Counted from the stretch's first letter, positions 10,156 through 20,304 are shown. The stretch: 21,745 bases of DNA from Sphaeroforma sirkka (GCA_001586965.3 LUCW03001417.1:65001-86745), one strand, 5' to 3'. Notes: generated by a model from the sequence alone, not told the origin. Numbers and translations are program-made.

Positions 10156-11812
10156 TGACCCCATAAAACATTACTAGTTAAACATGCATCTTTTTGCCCA
10201 ACCTGGTATTGTATACCGTCCCCAGGCGCATGTATCCTCATATCCCACCCGGCGGATACAGCTCAAACGCATACAACGGCACTCTTCTTCGATTAACTGA
10301 TCAAACGCAGAGTGTGTCGATAAATGAATGTATTATACCTGATATATAAGCTAATAGGCATCAGATAAAGAAGACCCGAGGTCGAAAATTCCATGTATAG
10401 CATCAAAGTTTTGTAGGATAACAGATGTGACTCGTATATCAGAACATCTCATTTTAAAATATGCTGTCGAGCGAGAAGTACTGTATCGGGGATCGAGTAT
10501 TGACAACTTATTTAAGATTCATCTTGGCGTTTCGCAGACCAGTGGTCACAGAGGTAAATGTATACATCACGTCACTTGACTATGACTTGGAACGTGGGTA
10601 AACAACATACAGATCATGATATTAAGTGCTGAAGCTGTGTGCATTTCTTGGACTTTTACATACATAGGGTTATTTTTGTTATATACATCCACACAAGAAT
10701 TTGCAGATGTGTGAGTCGGCTGTCTATTGGCACACACCTGATATAAGTATTATTATTTTTTCTTCTTTGCGTCATCAAAGAAATTACAGCACTGGAAAGT
10801 CACAAATGTACATAAAAAAGTCTCTAAATGTAAGCCATGTAGATATAGTATTTCCTCAATAAAGTAACTTTGGTAACCAGGTAATACTTCAATATACTTT
10901 AGAGCTATAAGACACTTAAGTAGTCAGTGAGTGGCCTTTCTAGTTAAATAGTTTTCCATCATACATTGAACATACTAATACAAGAGGCTCGATAAAAGGG
11001 ACTCGAACTTAAAGATGTACTATGAAATAAATCCGAAAATTACATAGCAAGATTGCTACTATGAAACAGGACAATTGAGAGTCCTCCTGGTCAGCCAACT
11101 GTATTTAGCCGTCCATTTTGAAGTGATAAAGTAACCAATCGATACCGTTTATCAATTGTTTGACACCTGAAATATATTTGGGCCAAAGTCGTTGAGATAG
11201 GAATGCACCCAAATATGCCGGTGTCTCAGTCCTCTGAAGCCAAACTTTTATTATTATTTCTTATATCGACTTATTCACGTATACTTGTATCATAGTACTT
11301 TGCAGTCAGTCTGGCTAAACCACCTTTACATGGCAGATAATCAAAATATGCATCATAGACTTATGAAGGTCAAATGCGAATTACTTCATTTTTGAAATAG
11401 AGTCGGGCCTTTTATGTGATCAGTTTTGAAGGTGTGCTTTCCATGTCATCTCACAATATAATTTTCAGGAGGCGTCGGCTTCCGTTTTTGGCTAGGCTTG
11501 CCACTATCGAGTGTTCTGATAACACAACTACTAGAAGTAAAAATTGATTCACGATGGCACATAATGTGCACAACAACAAAGAACAGGCCTGTGATTTTGC
11601 ACTGTCACGGTGCACGCAACGCAACTACTGTGCTACAGTAAAGACGTATTCGCACGAAGACCGTTGTAATCGTTCCCACGCCCTAATATATACCAGCAGA
11701 ATATGGTTCAAGAGCTCATTATCGTTATGATGTTCCCGCCGAGCCGTAAGTTTCATTCTAGCTTCTGTATATGATTCCGTAATACCAAACTAATACGCTC
11801 ACTAATAACATG
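10156..11812. other. Intergenic sequence, no gene recognised
   Basis: AT-rich with dense stops in all frames over 1.6 kb. I saw no tRNA, LTR fragment, tandem array or coding-like frame. It separates the inverted-repeat structure from the LTR retrotransposon. Confidence 0.5.
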
Positions 11813-12405
11813 TGTAGAAATACGGCCTCCGGTCAGTCTAAAATATCAAGATCAATTGAGATAATACATTGGTTTTTATTTGTATTTTAAATAATTTAGT
11901 ACAAGCTCTTTTTCCAATATTTCCAGTGTTCAAAATTCACTTTGATGGCTCCAATAGCCTGAGTATTTGGTATGACTCATCTACTTGGACCTATTTGAGA
12001 CATTAGTAGATGTAGGATATTATAAACTAAATTTTATAATCTCCGAACTACTACTTATAGATTTTGGTCCTCCCGCCAATCTCCAAAATCCAATAAGTCT
12101 TTTTCTTTTTTTAACTTTTCTTCAGATGGAACTTTATTTATATCAGCTAATGTATTAACGTAACTTACGTTATTATGTCTATTTACAAATTAGGCAAGTG
12201 GTCATGAACATTTAGTACTTCTAGTGAAAATTATTCAATAAAGAACAGCTAGAGGTACGCCCTGTGTGATCGAGGATATTTAGGCTCTTAACAAGAGGCA
12301 GTCCCGATCATTCTTACACAAGCTACCACTGCTAAATTCTAACTGACTAAATTGTATTTTAGTTTATTATAGTTTGAAACCTAGTAATTTCCATCGAAGT
12401 TTACA
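11813..12405 (+). repeat. 5' LTR (593 bp)
   Basis: Starts TGTAGAAATACGGCCTCCGG and ends GAAGTTTACA, giving the usual TG...CA ends. It matches 18872-19470 with 8 substitutions and two small indels. A polyadenylation signal AATAAA lies at 12237-12242, near the LTR's middle-right. I could not place a TATA box with confidence. Confidence 0.92.
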
Positions 12406-12484
12406 TATTTTTCAGTTATTTAGTAGTTACAGTAGTGTACTGCTTCTAGACTGTCTGACATCGATTTACTATCCAGCAAATACT

Positions 12485-14520
12485 ATGGCTAAGGGTACTT
12501 CTAAAGGCAAGGAAGCCGCTAGCTCTAAGCCTGCTAAGCCTGCCGAGGTTCCTGAGGTCCCTGTGGAAACACCTAGCCTGTCTGGAGTTGAGCCTGCCGA
12601 GGATACTGTTGGGGAAGCAAATTCTGAGGTTGGTACAGAGGATTATTCTGAGGATGACTCGTCGGATCCTAAAGCCTTGGAAGAAGAGGTATCTACTACC
12701 GCGGAAAGGCTCGCCAGCGTCCGTGTATCACCTAGGAGTGAAGCTCAGGACCCCAGCTTGCCCCCCTGACCACGTGCCGTCAAATATTGGGGATAAACGT
12801 CGAAAGGCTGGAAAATTTGTGGATACGAATGTCGGGGCATTATAACTCCACATCTAAAGGACACTCCAGCACAAATCCGGCGTGAAAAGGAAGTATTGGA
12901 CCTGTCCGAAAATTTCGGTTTCGCCATCGATGGAGAAGCCATTCCATTCAGCTCAAATCTTGGGGCCGAAGCTGAGGACGCCATAACTCGACAACGAGTG
13001 GTTGGATCCTCTCAATCTCGACGCCAATTGAACCGCACTGAAGCGCTCTTGAAGGAGCTAGCGGCAGCAGCAGTTGTGGACCCTCTACCGTGTCCCACTT
13101 GGCTGATATTCTTCCTATACCGAAGAAGAAGAAAAATTCGGGCCGAGTTTCGAACCCGAGACCTACTGGTTTACCAGCCAGTACGTGTACCACTAAGCCA
13201 GTTACCACTGGTGAGAGAAGAAATATTTCAAAATTTAATCTCTATAGCTCTGATGCTACCATCGACCATCCTCTTGACAAACCTAACCCTGTCAGAGGAT
13301 ATGATCGTATGGAACTCGATGAGGCTTACCATCCTCGTAATATCGACCCTCATTTGCCAACTAACCCTGGTAATCACGATTTTGGCAATCGCTACACCAG
13401 TACCTCGTTAGAGAGTTCCCGCTCTAATCCTGAGGATGAGGAAGTGAGAACCAGACATACTCGTCTCAGGCTATTGCGCTCTGGTATGCAAGTCCTTGAG
13501 GACCGTCTATTGAATGACTCTGACCTTGACGATAGGAAAGCGGATAACATTCGCTATCTAATCGATAACAAGAGAAAGGAAATAGACACCATCTTGGCAC
13601 TAGCAGCCCGTAGCACTGAGCATGAGCCTCGTGAACACTTAGAACCAAGCTTTATAAAGCAGCTAGGTAACGCGCAGGCTGAGGTCGATTTCTCTACTAA
13701 TGAGAGTACAGTGGAGACACTGAAGGCCTTCGACCAACTTAAGGAGTCTGCCAGCCTTAGGGATAAGCAGATGATGAATGCCTTTATTCATTTCTGTGAG
13801 CCAGGTGAATGGCGAACTATCTTGAAGGCTCATGAGCCCAACTGGAAAGCCCTACCCTGGCACCAGTTGCGTGATAATATACTTAACACCTTTTTTTTGA
13901 AGATGCACGTGACCGTGAACTTCTAGAGTCTCGCAAGTTCTTTGCGAACGATACCACTATTCGAGGTGCTCTAGCTCATATGACACATATGAATACTCGG
14001 ATGGGTGGTCGTACCTATACTGGCGAATATTTATTAATTTGTCAGATGATGGAGACTCTGGGAGCTAACCTCTTTAAGAAAGTCAATGATGACATCATCG
14101 CCTATGGTGATTTGCGATCTATGCCTTGGTCTGTCTTTGAGAAGATAGTACACAAGCATACCAATTCCTCTACTAGAGTACTTAGTACCACGAGCTACAC
14201 CCAGCCCACTAAGCGAAACGCAGTAGAGACTAATACTGCGCGTAGTACTAAGAAACCTCGCACTACTACTGGAGGGGGGTACTGGCTCTACTTCTACCGA
14301 ACCGAAAGGTGAAAAGAAGGTGAGAGCGCCTTGCAAGAAGCGTGGTTACAACCTCACAAAACGTAATGGCAAGTGGAATGGTAGACACGACCCTGTTAAG
14401 TGTGCACCAGGCAAGCCAGATTTTGGACACTATATGAAAGAGTGTGCTACTTGCAAGGGTACTAACGGTTGGCACAAAGAGGATTGCAAGGACTTACCGG
14501 ACGTCCAAGTTAAGCACTGA
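12485..14520 (+). pseudogene. gag: gag of the LTR retrotransposon (frame-broken)
   Basis: Starts at ATG 12485, 80 bp after the 5' LTR. The N-terminal part (12485-12769) is Ala/Pro/Glu-rich, with basic then acidic character. Further segments lie at about 12740-12845, 12838-13088, 13090-13926, 13899-14312 and 14280-14520, each in a different frame from the previous one. The 13090-13926 segment is charged and helical, with motifs such as LEDRLLNDSDLDDRKADNIR, consistent with a capsid region. The last segment is Cys/His/Lys-rich and contains C-x2-C-x6-H-x3-C (14453-14497), a variant of the nucleocapsid zinc knuckle. It ends at TGA 14518-14520. Breaks fall in or beside C6 (12761-12766), G4 (12834-12837), T8 (13891-13898) and G6 (14274-14279). 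A tRNA-like sequence is embedded antisense near 13136-13207. Role: virus-like particle core, by analogy with Gypsy elements. Confidence 0.75.
13136..13207 (-). tRNA. tRNA-like sequence embedded antisense in gag (pseudo-tRNA)
   Basis: On the minus strand an A-box match TGGCTTAGTGG (13190-13200) is followed, at tRNA-like distance, by a B-box-like GGGTTCGAAACTC (13145-13157). Between them an ACTGG/CCAGT hairpin has an 8-nt loop CTGGTAAA, reminiscent of a Thr GGT anticodon loop but one base too long. The T arm forms with two G-U pairs. The acceptor and D stems do not pair well. The 3' side runs into a T-run (TTTTT), as a Pol III terminator would. It looks like a degenerate tRNA or a tRNA-derived insert rather than a working tRNA. 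Confidence 0.4.
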
Positions 14521-14529
14521 CAGTACCAT

Positions 14530-15496
14530 ATGTGTGCACTAGAGCAAGATTATGAGAAAATGTTCAATCAAAAAATCCATACCAAAGGAGATGAACATAT
14601 CTTTCAAGCAGTTTTCGTAAATGGAGAAAAAAGTTATGGCACTATTTGATCCAGGGGCTGAAGTCTCTGCTATCTCATGCCGAGTAGCCTACGCTATAGA
14701 TATGGCTGTCCATAACGAAACAACTGATTTAATCTTGGGAAATGGCAAAGTTACTACTTGCGAACAAGCCATTGACTATGCACACATAATGCTGTCAGAT
14801 AGAAGAGAAGTGAAGACTCACCTAATCGTTACTGACATGTCTCAGAAATACGATTTAATTATAGGTATGACTGATCTTCTCAGTTTAGGTATAACACTCA
14901 CTGGTCTGCCTAATGGGCTAGACCCGAATAAAGATCAGTCAGATGATAATATGTTAAAGATACCTAAACCTCCGGAAGGTGAAGCAAAGGATATGATTCC
15001 GCACTTCACCGATATAATTATGGACTTAATTATACAAAACAGGAAGATTACAATAACTGACTGGTGTATGTTTAAGTTCTCTAATGGGTACGTTAGACTT
15101 GACTTAACAAACGTCGACTTCTCTAAGTTAAAGTGTCCTTCACATAACTACGTGAGTTGGAGACACAAAGACGTAGTCAAAACCCAAATCGAAGATTGGT
15201 TAAAACAGGGTCTAATTGAAATCAATTATGATGCAACCCCAGTTAACTTAGCTCTCTTAGCGGTCGATCAATATAAATCTGATGGAACGTTTAGTAAAAC
15301 AAGAGTAGTACTAGACCTGTCGCCAATCAACAAACTAATTCCGCAACATAGTTTTCCCTTACCTAAGATAAGCGAGATACTACGCAAAATGGAGGGTGCG
15401 ACTATCTTTTCCAAGATACACTTAAAAGCTGCATTCCATCAACTACAAATATATCAGCCTCATAGGAAATACTTTTTCCTTTACTTGGCAAGGTAA
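14530..15496 (+). pseudogene. pol: pol, first part: aspartic protease and N-terminal half of reverse transcriptase
   Basis: The reading starts in the same frame as the end of gag, separated only by TGA 14518-14520, then shifts at an A6 run (14627-14632). Protease: the active-site loop reads LFDPGAEVSAIS (Asp codon 14648-14650), with DPG in place of the usual DTG/DSG. The second conserved strand, DLIIGMTDLLSLG, lies about 70 residues later. RT: the IEDWLKQGLIE region and RVVLDLSPINKLIP (fingers) are followed by FPLPKISEILRKMEGA and motif A FSKIHLKAAFHQL. In motif A the first catalytic Asp of the family is His (codon 15419-15421). The frame ends at TAA 15494-15496 just past a T5/CC tract. The segment's role would be Gag-Pol processing and cDNA synthesis, but the motif A change should abolish polymerase activity. 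Confidence 0.85.
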
Positions 15497-17018
15497 GAAG
15501 TACCAGTTTAAAGGTGCACCTGAAGGCTTACACATGTTACCTTCTTTCTTCCAACAAGTTATGATGGAACTATTTGCGGACCTGTCGTATAACGTATCAG
15601 TCTATTTAGATGATATAGTTATCTTTAAAAAGACAGCACATGAACATGCTAAACTCGTTAAAGAAGTCTTAAAGCGACTTAATCATGCTAAACTTAAGAT
15701 TAACGAAGACAAGTGTTCTTTTGCTAAAGATACTATACACTTACTTGGCTACAAAGTATCTGCAGCAGGGGTAGAAATTGATCCTGGCAAGAAACAGTTT
15801 CTGTTGGATTTATCAACACCAATTACTGGAAGAGATGTGAACTCTGTGTGTGGGTTTGTTAACTTCTTCTCGGATTCGGTACCGCATCTTTCTCATTACT
15901 TAAAGCCTTTCAGTCACCTACGGCTGCACAAAGGACCTTTGGGAAAGCTTTGGACTAAAGAATGTGATGATGCATTTAAACTAGTCAAAAGTAAAGTAAT
16001 GGACGCACCCATCATGCAGTACCCTGTGGATGGTGTCCCATTCCAAGTAGCAACCGACGCTTCAGATCGAGCGGTAGTTGGAGTGCTTTACCAAACGATA
16101 AATGGTAAACCGCGCTACATACAATTCTTTAGCAAGAGTTATAATAAGAGTCAACGGAATTACCCTACCGTTAAACAAGAGCTCCTTGCTATAGTTACTG
16201 CGCTAAGACAGTTTAAAGACTACCTTTATGGAAGTTACTTTACTGTCGCCTGTGATCAAAAGTCTTTAACATACTTAAAAGATATGAACCCTGATTCACA
16301 GTTGGTGAGCCGCTGGCATGACATTATTGCCAAGTTCGCTTTTAATATAACACACATTCCAGGAATACATAACCATCTTCCTGACATGCTCTCTCGACTT
16401 GTGCCCGACTACCAGAAAACAGTCAAAGAGTTATTAGCAACCGATTGGATGCTAAATAAGAAATGGTTTAACCTCACTCAATCACGATGGGGTCCATTTA
16501 CTGTTGATATGTTCGCCGCAGAACATAACAAACAGGTTTCTGAATATAGGTCGTTGACTCATCCTAAAGGTGATGCATTTCAGCTTGACTTATCAAAGCA
16601 TAATGCGTGGGCTAACCCACCTTGTCAACTTATCGCACAGTTGTTAAATTATGTTAATATTACTAAATCTACCATTACGCTGTGTTGTCCCTTACGTAAC
16701 TCCGACCCATGGATACGTGATTTAATTAATATGATTCAAGACGAACCTATTTATGTCGACCGTGAAACCGACACGTTCTTGTATCAGGGATCCTATTCTA
16801 TTAAGAAGACGCCTTGGAAACACACCATTGTTTGTCGCATCGGTCCTGCAGGTACCACTAAGTGGAAACCCTCTACCGAATTCTTAGCTAAACTAGAGGA
16901 GTCTAAAGAGTTTGAACAAAAGCTCAAGACTCGTACAACACATGCACCCAACAAGATTGCAGTCGAGGTAATGCCGATTGAAACGGCATTAGATCGTAAA
17001 AAACATGGAACTAGCTAA
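15480..17018 (+). pseudogene. pol: pol, middle part: RT palm/thumb, RNase H and Dam-like NPP domain
   Basis: Open from about 15480. RT motif B region (FKGAPEGLHMLPSFFQQVM) and the catalytic YLDD box (15603-15614) are intact, followed by the LGYKVS and FSHL connection motifs. RNase H has its acidic set in the expected order: Asp in TDAS (16056-16058), Glu (16179-16181), Asp in ACDQ (16254-16256) and the final Asp after HIPGIHNHLP (16383-16385). After RNase H, about 130 residues resemble the methyltransferase-like region known from DIRS elements and Dam-type proteins: WGPFTVDMFAAEHN (Asp 16506-16508), then a WANPPC motif (NPP at 16614-16622), then an ITLCCPLRNSDPWIRDL strand/helix. NPP-x resembles the catalytic D/N-PP-Y/F of N6-adenine methyltransferases, with Cys in the aromatic position. 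A linker leads toward integrase. The frame ends at 17018 after an A6 run (16998-17003). Confidence 0.85.
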
Positions 17019-17684
17019 GGCCATGGATCAAAGACTCAAAACTCTAAGAGAACCTGAAGCTCGCACTCAACTACTTAAAGCGCTGCTTAAAGAACAGCCA
17101 GGAGTTGCGAAACAACTGAAGAAGATACTTCAACAATCCAATGTTGTCAATTATGTATCTCAGGACTCTACCCTCCTGATACTGAGGTTGCCCTTTCCAA
17201 CAGGACTATGGTTCATCCAGCCAGCGTTACGCAGAATCTGACTGACTTAGAGGAGCTCGAAAGTAGAGTTAAAATTATACATAATTTAACGCATCGAGCA
17301 TATGAGCATACTTATAAAATGGCTATTCGTGCAGGGCTTGATCACCCGGCGCTGAAAGAAACCATACGTGAAGTATACCGACGCTGTACTGATTGTGAAA
17401 AGAACCAGATCAAGCGATACGGTTGGGCACCCCTAAAAAGTGTGACAGAAGACCAACCGATGCGCCGAGTCATAGTCGATTTGGTTAAACTCCCGCGATC
17501 CAAGCATACTGGCGATGTATATATCTGTCATTTCTTATGTGTGGCTTCGGGCTATAACTTGCTTTATGCAATACCGAACAAACGTCCACAAACAGTGGCA
17601 GAATTATGCTATCACGTCTTTAATGACTTCGGTTTCCCCGAGTACTATGTTCTGATAACGGTAGTGAGTTTTGTACCGACGTAA
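17005..17684 (+). pseudogene. pol: pol, integrase N-terminal zinc finger and first catalytic Asp (two frames)
   Basis: Two overlapping frames: 17005-17241 (helical linker, LREPEARTQLLKALLKEQPG) and about 17170-17684. The second carries an HHCC finger (His at 17292 and 17307, C-x2-C at 17385-17396) and the integrase core start RRVIVDLVK (Asp codon 17478-17480), then the GDVYICHFLCVASGYNLLYAI strand region. The family inserts element cDNA into the genome. The core breaks off at about 17650, just before the second catalytic Asp. Motif order and spacing fit Gypsy integrases. Confidence 0.8.
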
Positions 17685-18121
17685 TGGAGGCACTTATACT
17701 CGTATCAGGCATGACCCATAGGCGTGGTGTTCCTTACAAACCTCATACGCAGGGTGCAAATGAGACACGTCATAGAGAACTTAAGAAACTCTTGCGTACC
17801 GCACTAGACGACGTTGAGGATATGTGGCCTTATCATTTGAAATGGGTTCAGACTCAAATGAATAACTGCATGAATCCTCAAACTGGAACACTCCGTTTCA
17901 CTATTTCTTTGGCCGCTATAGTGAATTACAAGCAACGTTTGATAAAACTGCGCCCGAGAAACACGCTACCCCGTGGCTACAAAAGATCGAGCATATGCAG
18001 AACGTTGTTTACCCCTGTTTACTCGAGCACAAGAATCGCGTCCTACTTAAAGCGTATGACCGATGGAATAACACTAAGAACATTGTTCAGTTCAAAGTCG
18101 GCGATTACGTTAACATTATAA
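17651..18121 (+). pseudogene. pol: pol, integrase core, second Asp and Glu
   Basis: Opens with SDNGSEF (Asp codon 17654-17656) and reaches PYKPHTQGANETRH. Exactly 35 residues lie between the second Asp and the Glu, the D-x35-E spacing typical of retroviral and Gypsy integrases. The distance from the first Asp (17478-17480) to the second is about 58 codons, also normal. The frame loses sense near 17886, where the next frame continues with a TPFHYFFGRYSEL-type motif, the equivalent of the common TP-F--LFGR block. Confidence 0.82.
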
Positions 18122-18744
18122 ATCGAAACGCCAACGTTACCGAACTCTCTTCTAAGACGATAGGACCTTTTGTTATTTCCTACCATGATGAGAAGAGTGA
18201 TACTTACGAAGTGAATAACATTGATGGTACTAGCGCAACCAATCTAGGCACTCACCGTATCCCTACCTCCGAACTCTCATTCGCTCGCTCATTTGATTCT
18301 GATATACCAGTTATGGAGTCACAAGTCAAAGATATAATTGATAAAACATCCGAAGACGGTTACACTTACTACAAGACCCGTTTCATGGATGGGACAGTAG
18401 CTTGGCTAACCTCCGATGCATTTCGTGAATCTCGCGACTTTCTTCGTATCTTTAATAAGAAATGGAATAAGCGTTTACATAAGAACACACGAGATAAACG
18501 AAAAGGGTTTCCTCAGGTGACTACAAACCCTGACGGATCTGAAATTCCCTATTTGCCACCTACTTCCTACGTGACTAAACTTTCTGATCTGCTTACCAAC
18601 AGTGCAGAAAATTGTTCAAACTTACTTACTAATGAAGAACAGCCTTTGGCTAATACCTTACCAAATAATAAACGTAAGGTGCCTACATCGGAAATGGTTA
18701 CTGGACCAAATACTAAACGACATAGAGTACAACATGAGTCTTGA
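17881..18744 (+). pseudogene. pol: pol, integrase C-terminal domain and chromodomain-like end
   Basis: Continues the integrase from about 17881 to TGA 18742-18744. It contains a basic/aromatic helix, FKVGDYVNIINR and TIGPFVISYH (the GPF of the GPY/F-type C-terminal module), then ESQVKDIIDKTSEDGYTYYK-RF-DGTVAWLTSDAF, which fits a shortened chromodomain (about 18310-18470). Chromodomains steer integration to particular chromatin in chromoviruses. The cage aromatics are only partly recognisable. The tail is basic, with an NNKRK cluster and a second KRHR cluster that could act as nuclear-localisation signals. Without upstream breaks this would be the natural C-terminus of Pol. Confidence 0.8.
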
Positions 18745-18860
18745 ACTCGTACATATAGGCACATACTTACGCGATAAGTCATGACCGAAACCGTTTTTAC
18801 TTTGGTTTTCGCTTTATCAACTAGATCGTATCTTAACGTACGTTCGTAGTTCTAAAAGCT

Positions 18861-18871
18861 ACTGGGGGCTA
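18861..18871 (+). other. Candidate polypurine tract
   Basis: ACTGGGGGCTA ends directly at the 3' LTR start. The G5 run is the only purine-rich stretch in the right place for plus-strand priming. It is short for a PPT. Confidence 0.45.
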
Positions 18872-19470
18872 TGTAGAAATACGGCCTCCGGTCGGTCAGT
18901 CTAAAATATCAAGATCAATTGAGATAATACATTGGTTTTTATTTGTATTTTAAATAATTTAGTACAAGCTCTTTTTCCAATATTTCCAAAGTGTTCTAAA
19001 TTCACTTTGATGGCTCCAATAGCCTGAGTACTTGGTATGACTCATCTACTTGGACCTATTTGAGACATTAGTAGATGTAGGATATTATAAACTAAATTTT
19101 ATAATCTCCGAACTACTACTTATAGATTTCGGTCCTCCCGCCAATCTCCAAAATCCAATAAGTCTTTTTCTTTTTTTAACTTTTCTTCAGATGGAACTTT
19201 ATTTATATCAGCTAATGTATTAACGTGACTTACGTTATTATGTCTATTTACAAATTAGGCAAGTGGTCATGAACACTTAGTACTTCTAGTGAAAATTATT
19301 CAATAAAGAACAGCTAGAGGTACGCCCTGTGTGATCGAGGATATTTAGGCTCTTAACAAGAGGCAGTCCCGATCATTCTTACACAAGCTACCACTGCTAA
19401 ATCCTGACTGACTAAATTGTATTTTAGTTTAATATAGTTTGAAACCTAGTAATTTCCATCGAAGTTTACA
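18872..19470 (+). repeat. 3' LTR (599 bp)
   Basis: Matches the 5' LTR, with a 4-bp insertion (GGTCGGTCAGTC versus GGTCAGTC), a 2-bp insertion (CCAAAGTG versus CCAGTG) and 8 substitutions. AATAAA lies at 19302-19307 and would provide the transcript's polyadenylation signal. Confidence 0.92.
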
Positions 19471-20112
19471 TACTGATCAGATGAGATCTGCACACCAAAG
19501 TTGTACATGCAAGTGAGGATAGTAATTGTACATGAGCTGGTAAATTAGTATGGGGTAATCAGTGTAATGCTTGTGGTCGTAGTGTATATGGCACAGTGTG
19601 TGTTTTCGATTATTGATAATACAAGTACGAGTATATGTGCGAGAATTTAAGTGACATTGAGCAAGGAAATGAAGTCGCCAAAGTCAAGGTGGAGAAGATG
19701 GCCTAAGGGTAAAACGGGTTCTCAATGAGGGAGAACAAATGAGATAGTAATCAAGCAGGACATAAGGAGGAGCATCTGAGTATCACAGTGCCAAGAACTA
19801 CACAATAGTGACTGTCTATAGTGGTATCTCGGAGTATGATATTAATGATTGAAATGCGAGGTGCGGTGAGCAATGCCATGGGAGTACGGAGGCTAATTAG
19901 TTGAGAGTAAGGAGCACCCAATATGACACCTGAGGAGGGTAAATAGGTAAGCGATACCCTGAGAGAGCAACCCGGGGATGACATCAAGTCTCGTGTACAG
20001 TATCGGAGGAGGAAGTATTCCACAGCCATCAACCCACTTGTGTGGTAACAGAGGAACACGTATGACACACACTGACAACACGAGTGGCGATAACAAGTCA
20101 ATGTATAGCGTA
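19471..20112. other. Spacer downstream of the retrotransposon, no gene recognised
   Basis: A minus-strand frame of 116 codons (19751-20101) is open but has no recognisable motif and unusual Cys/Leu content. Plus-strand frames are short. I call nothing here. Confidence 0.4.
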
Positions 20113-20304
20113 TAAGATTGAGAAAGGTTTAAAACACATCATTGACGTACAACAACATTACAACAACCCATTGACAGTTTGTAAATACTCGCCAAAGCCA
20201 TCGGCAACAACAATTTTGCCTGAACAGTGCAAATGGGACCGTATCCACCAGAGGATATTGAAGCGTCGTGCTACAGAGCAGGCTGCAAAAGGCAAGAACC
20301 CAAC
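20113..20304 (+). repeat. Direct repeat, copy 1 (192 bp)
   Basis: From TAAGATTGAGAAAGG to GGCAAGAACCCAAC. It recurs at 21551-21745 with few changes: an extra A in the GAGAAAA run, ATGTAGTC in place of ACA near the middle, and a missing A in ATATTGAGCG. This copy keeps the coding frame open; the second does not. Confidence 0.9.

Larger units (their letters stand above)
11813..19470 (+). mobile_element. Ty3/Gypsy chromovirus-like LTR retrotransposon, near full length, frame-broken
   Basis: A 7,658-bp element bounded by two LTRs that begin TGTAG and end TTTACA. Internal order is gag, aspartic protease, reverse transcriptase, RNase H, a Dam-like domain, integrase with an HHCC finger, and a chromodomain-like end. 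Integrase after RT/RNase H places it in Ty3/Gypsy rather than Copia. LTR identity is about 98.7% (8 substitutions plus 4-bp and 2-bp indels), so it is a fairly recent insertion. Eleven frame breaks lie near 12766, 12836, 13086, 13895, 14277, 14630, 15475, 17000, 17165, 17650 and 17886. I saw no clear target-site duplication (ACATG before, TACTG after) and no tRNA-complementary primer site directly after the 5' LTR. As read it cannot make an intact Gag-Pol and would need another copy for mobility. Confidence 0.92.

Noticed and set aside
13090..13210. A working tRNA-Thr gene inside gag
   Set aside because: The anticodon loop is 8 nt, and the acceptor and D stems do not pair; kept only as a tRNA-like sequence.
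11813..19470. DIRS-type classification, because of the Dam-like domain
   Set aside because: True LTRs, an HHCC finger and a D-D35-E integrase are present, and no tyrosine recombinase was seen.
19751..20101. Minus-strand frame of 116 codons
   Set aside because: No recognisable motif, odd Cys-rich composition, an overlapping second frame, and no conserved context.
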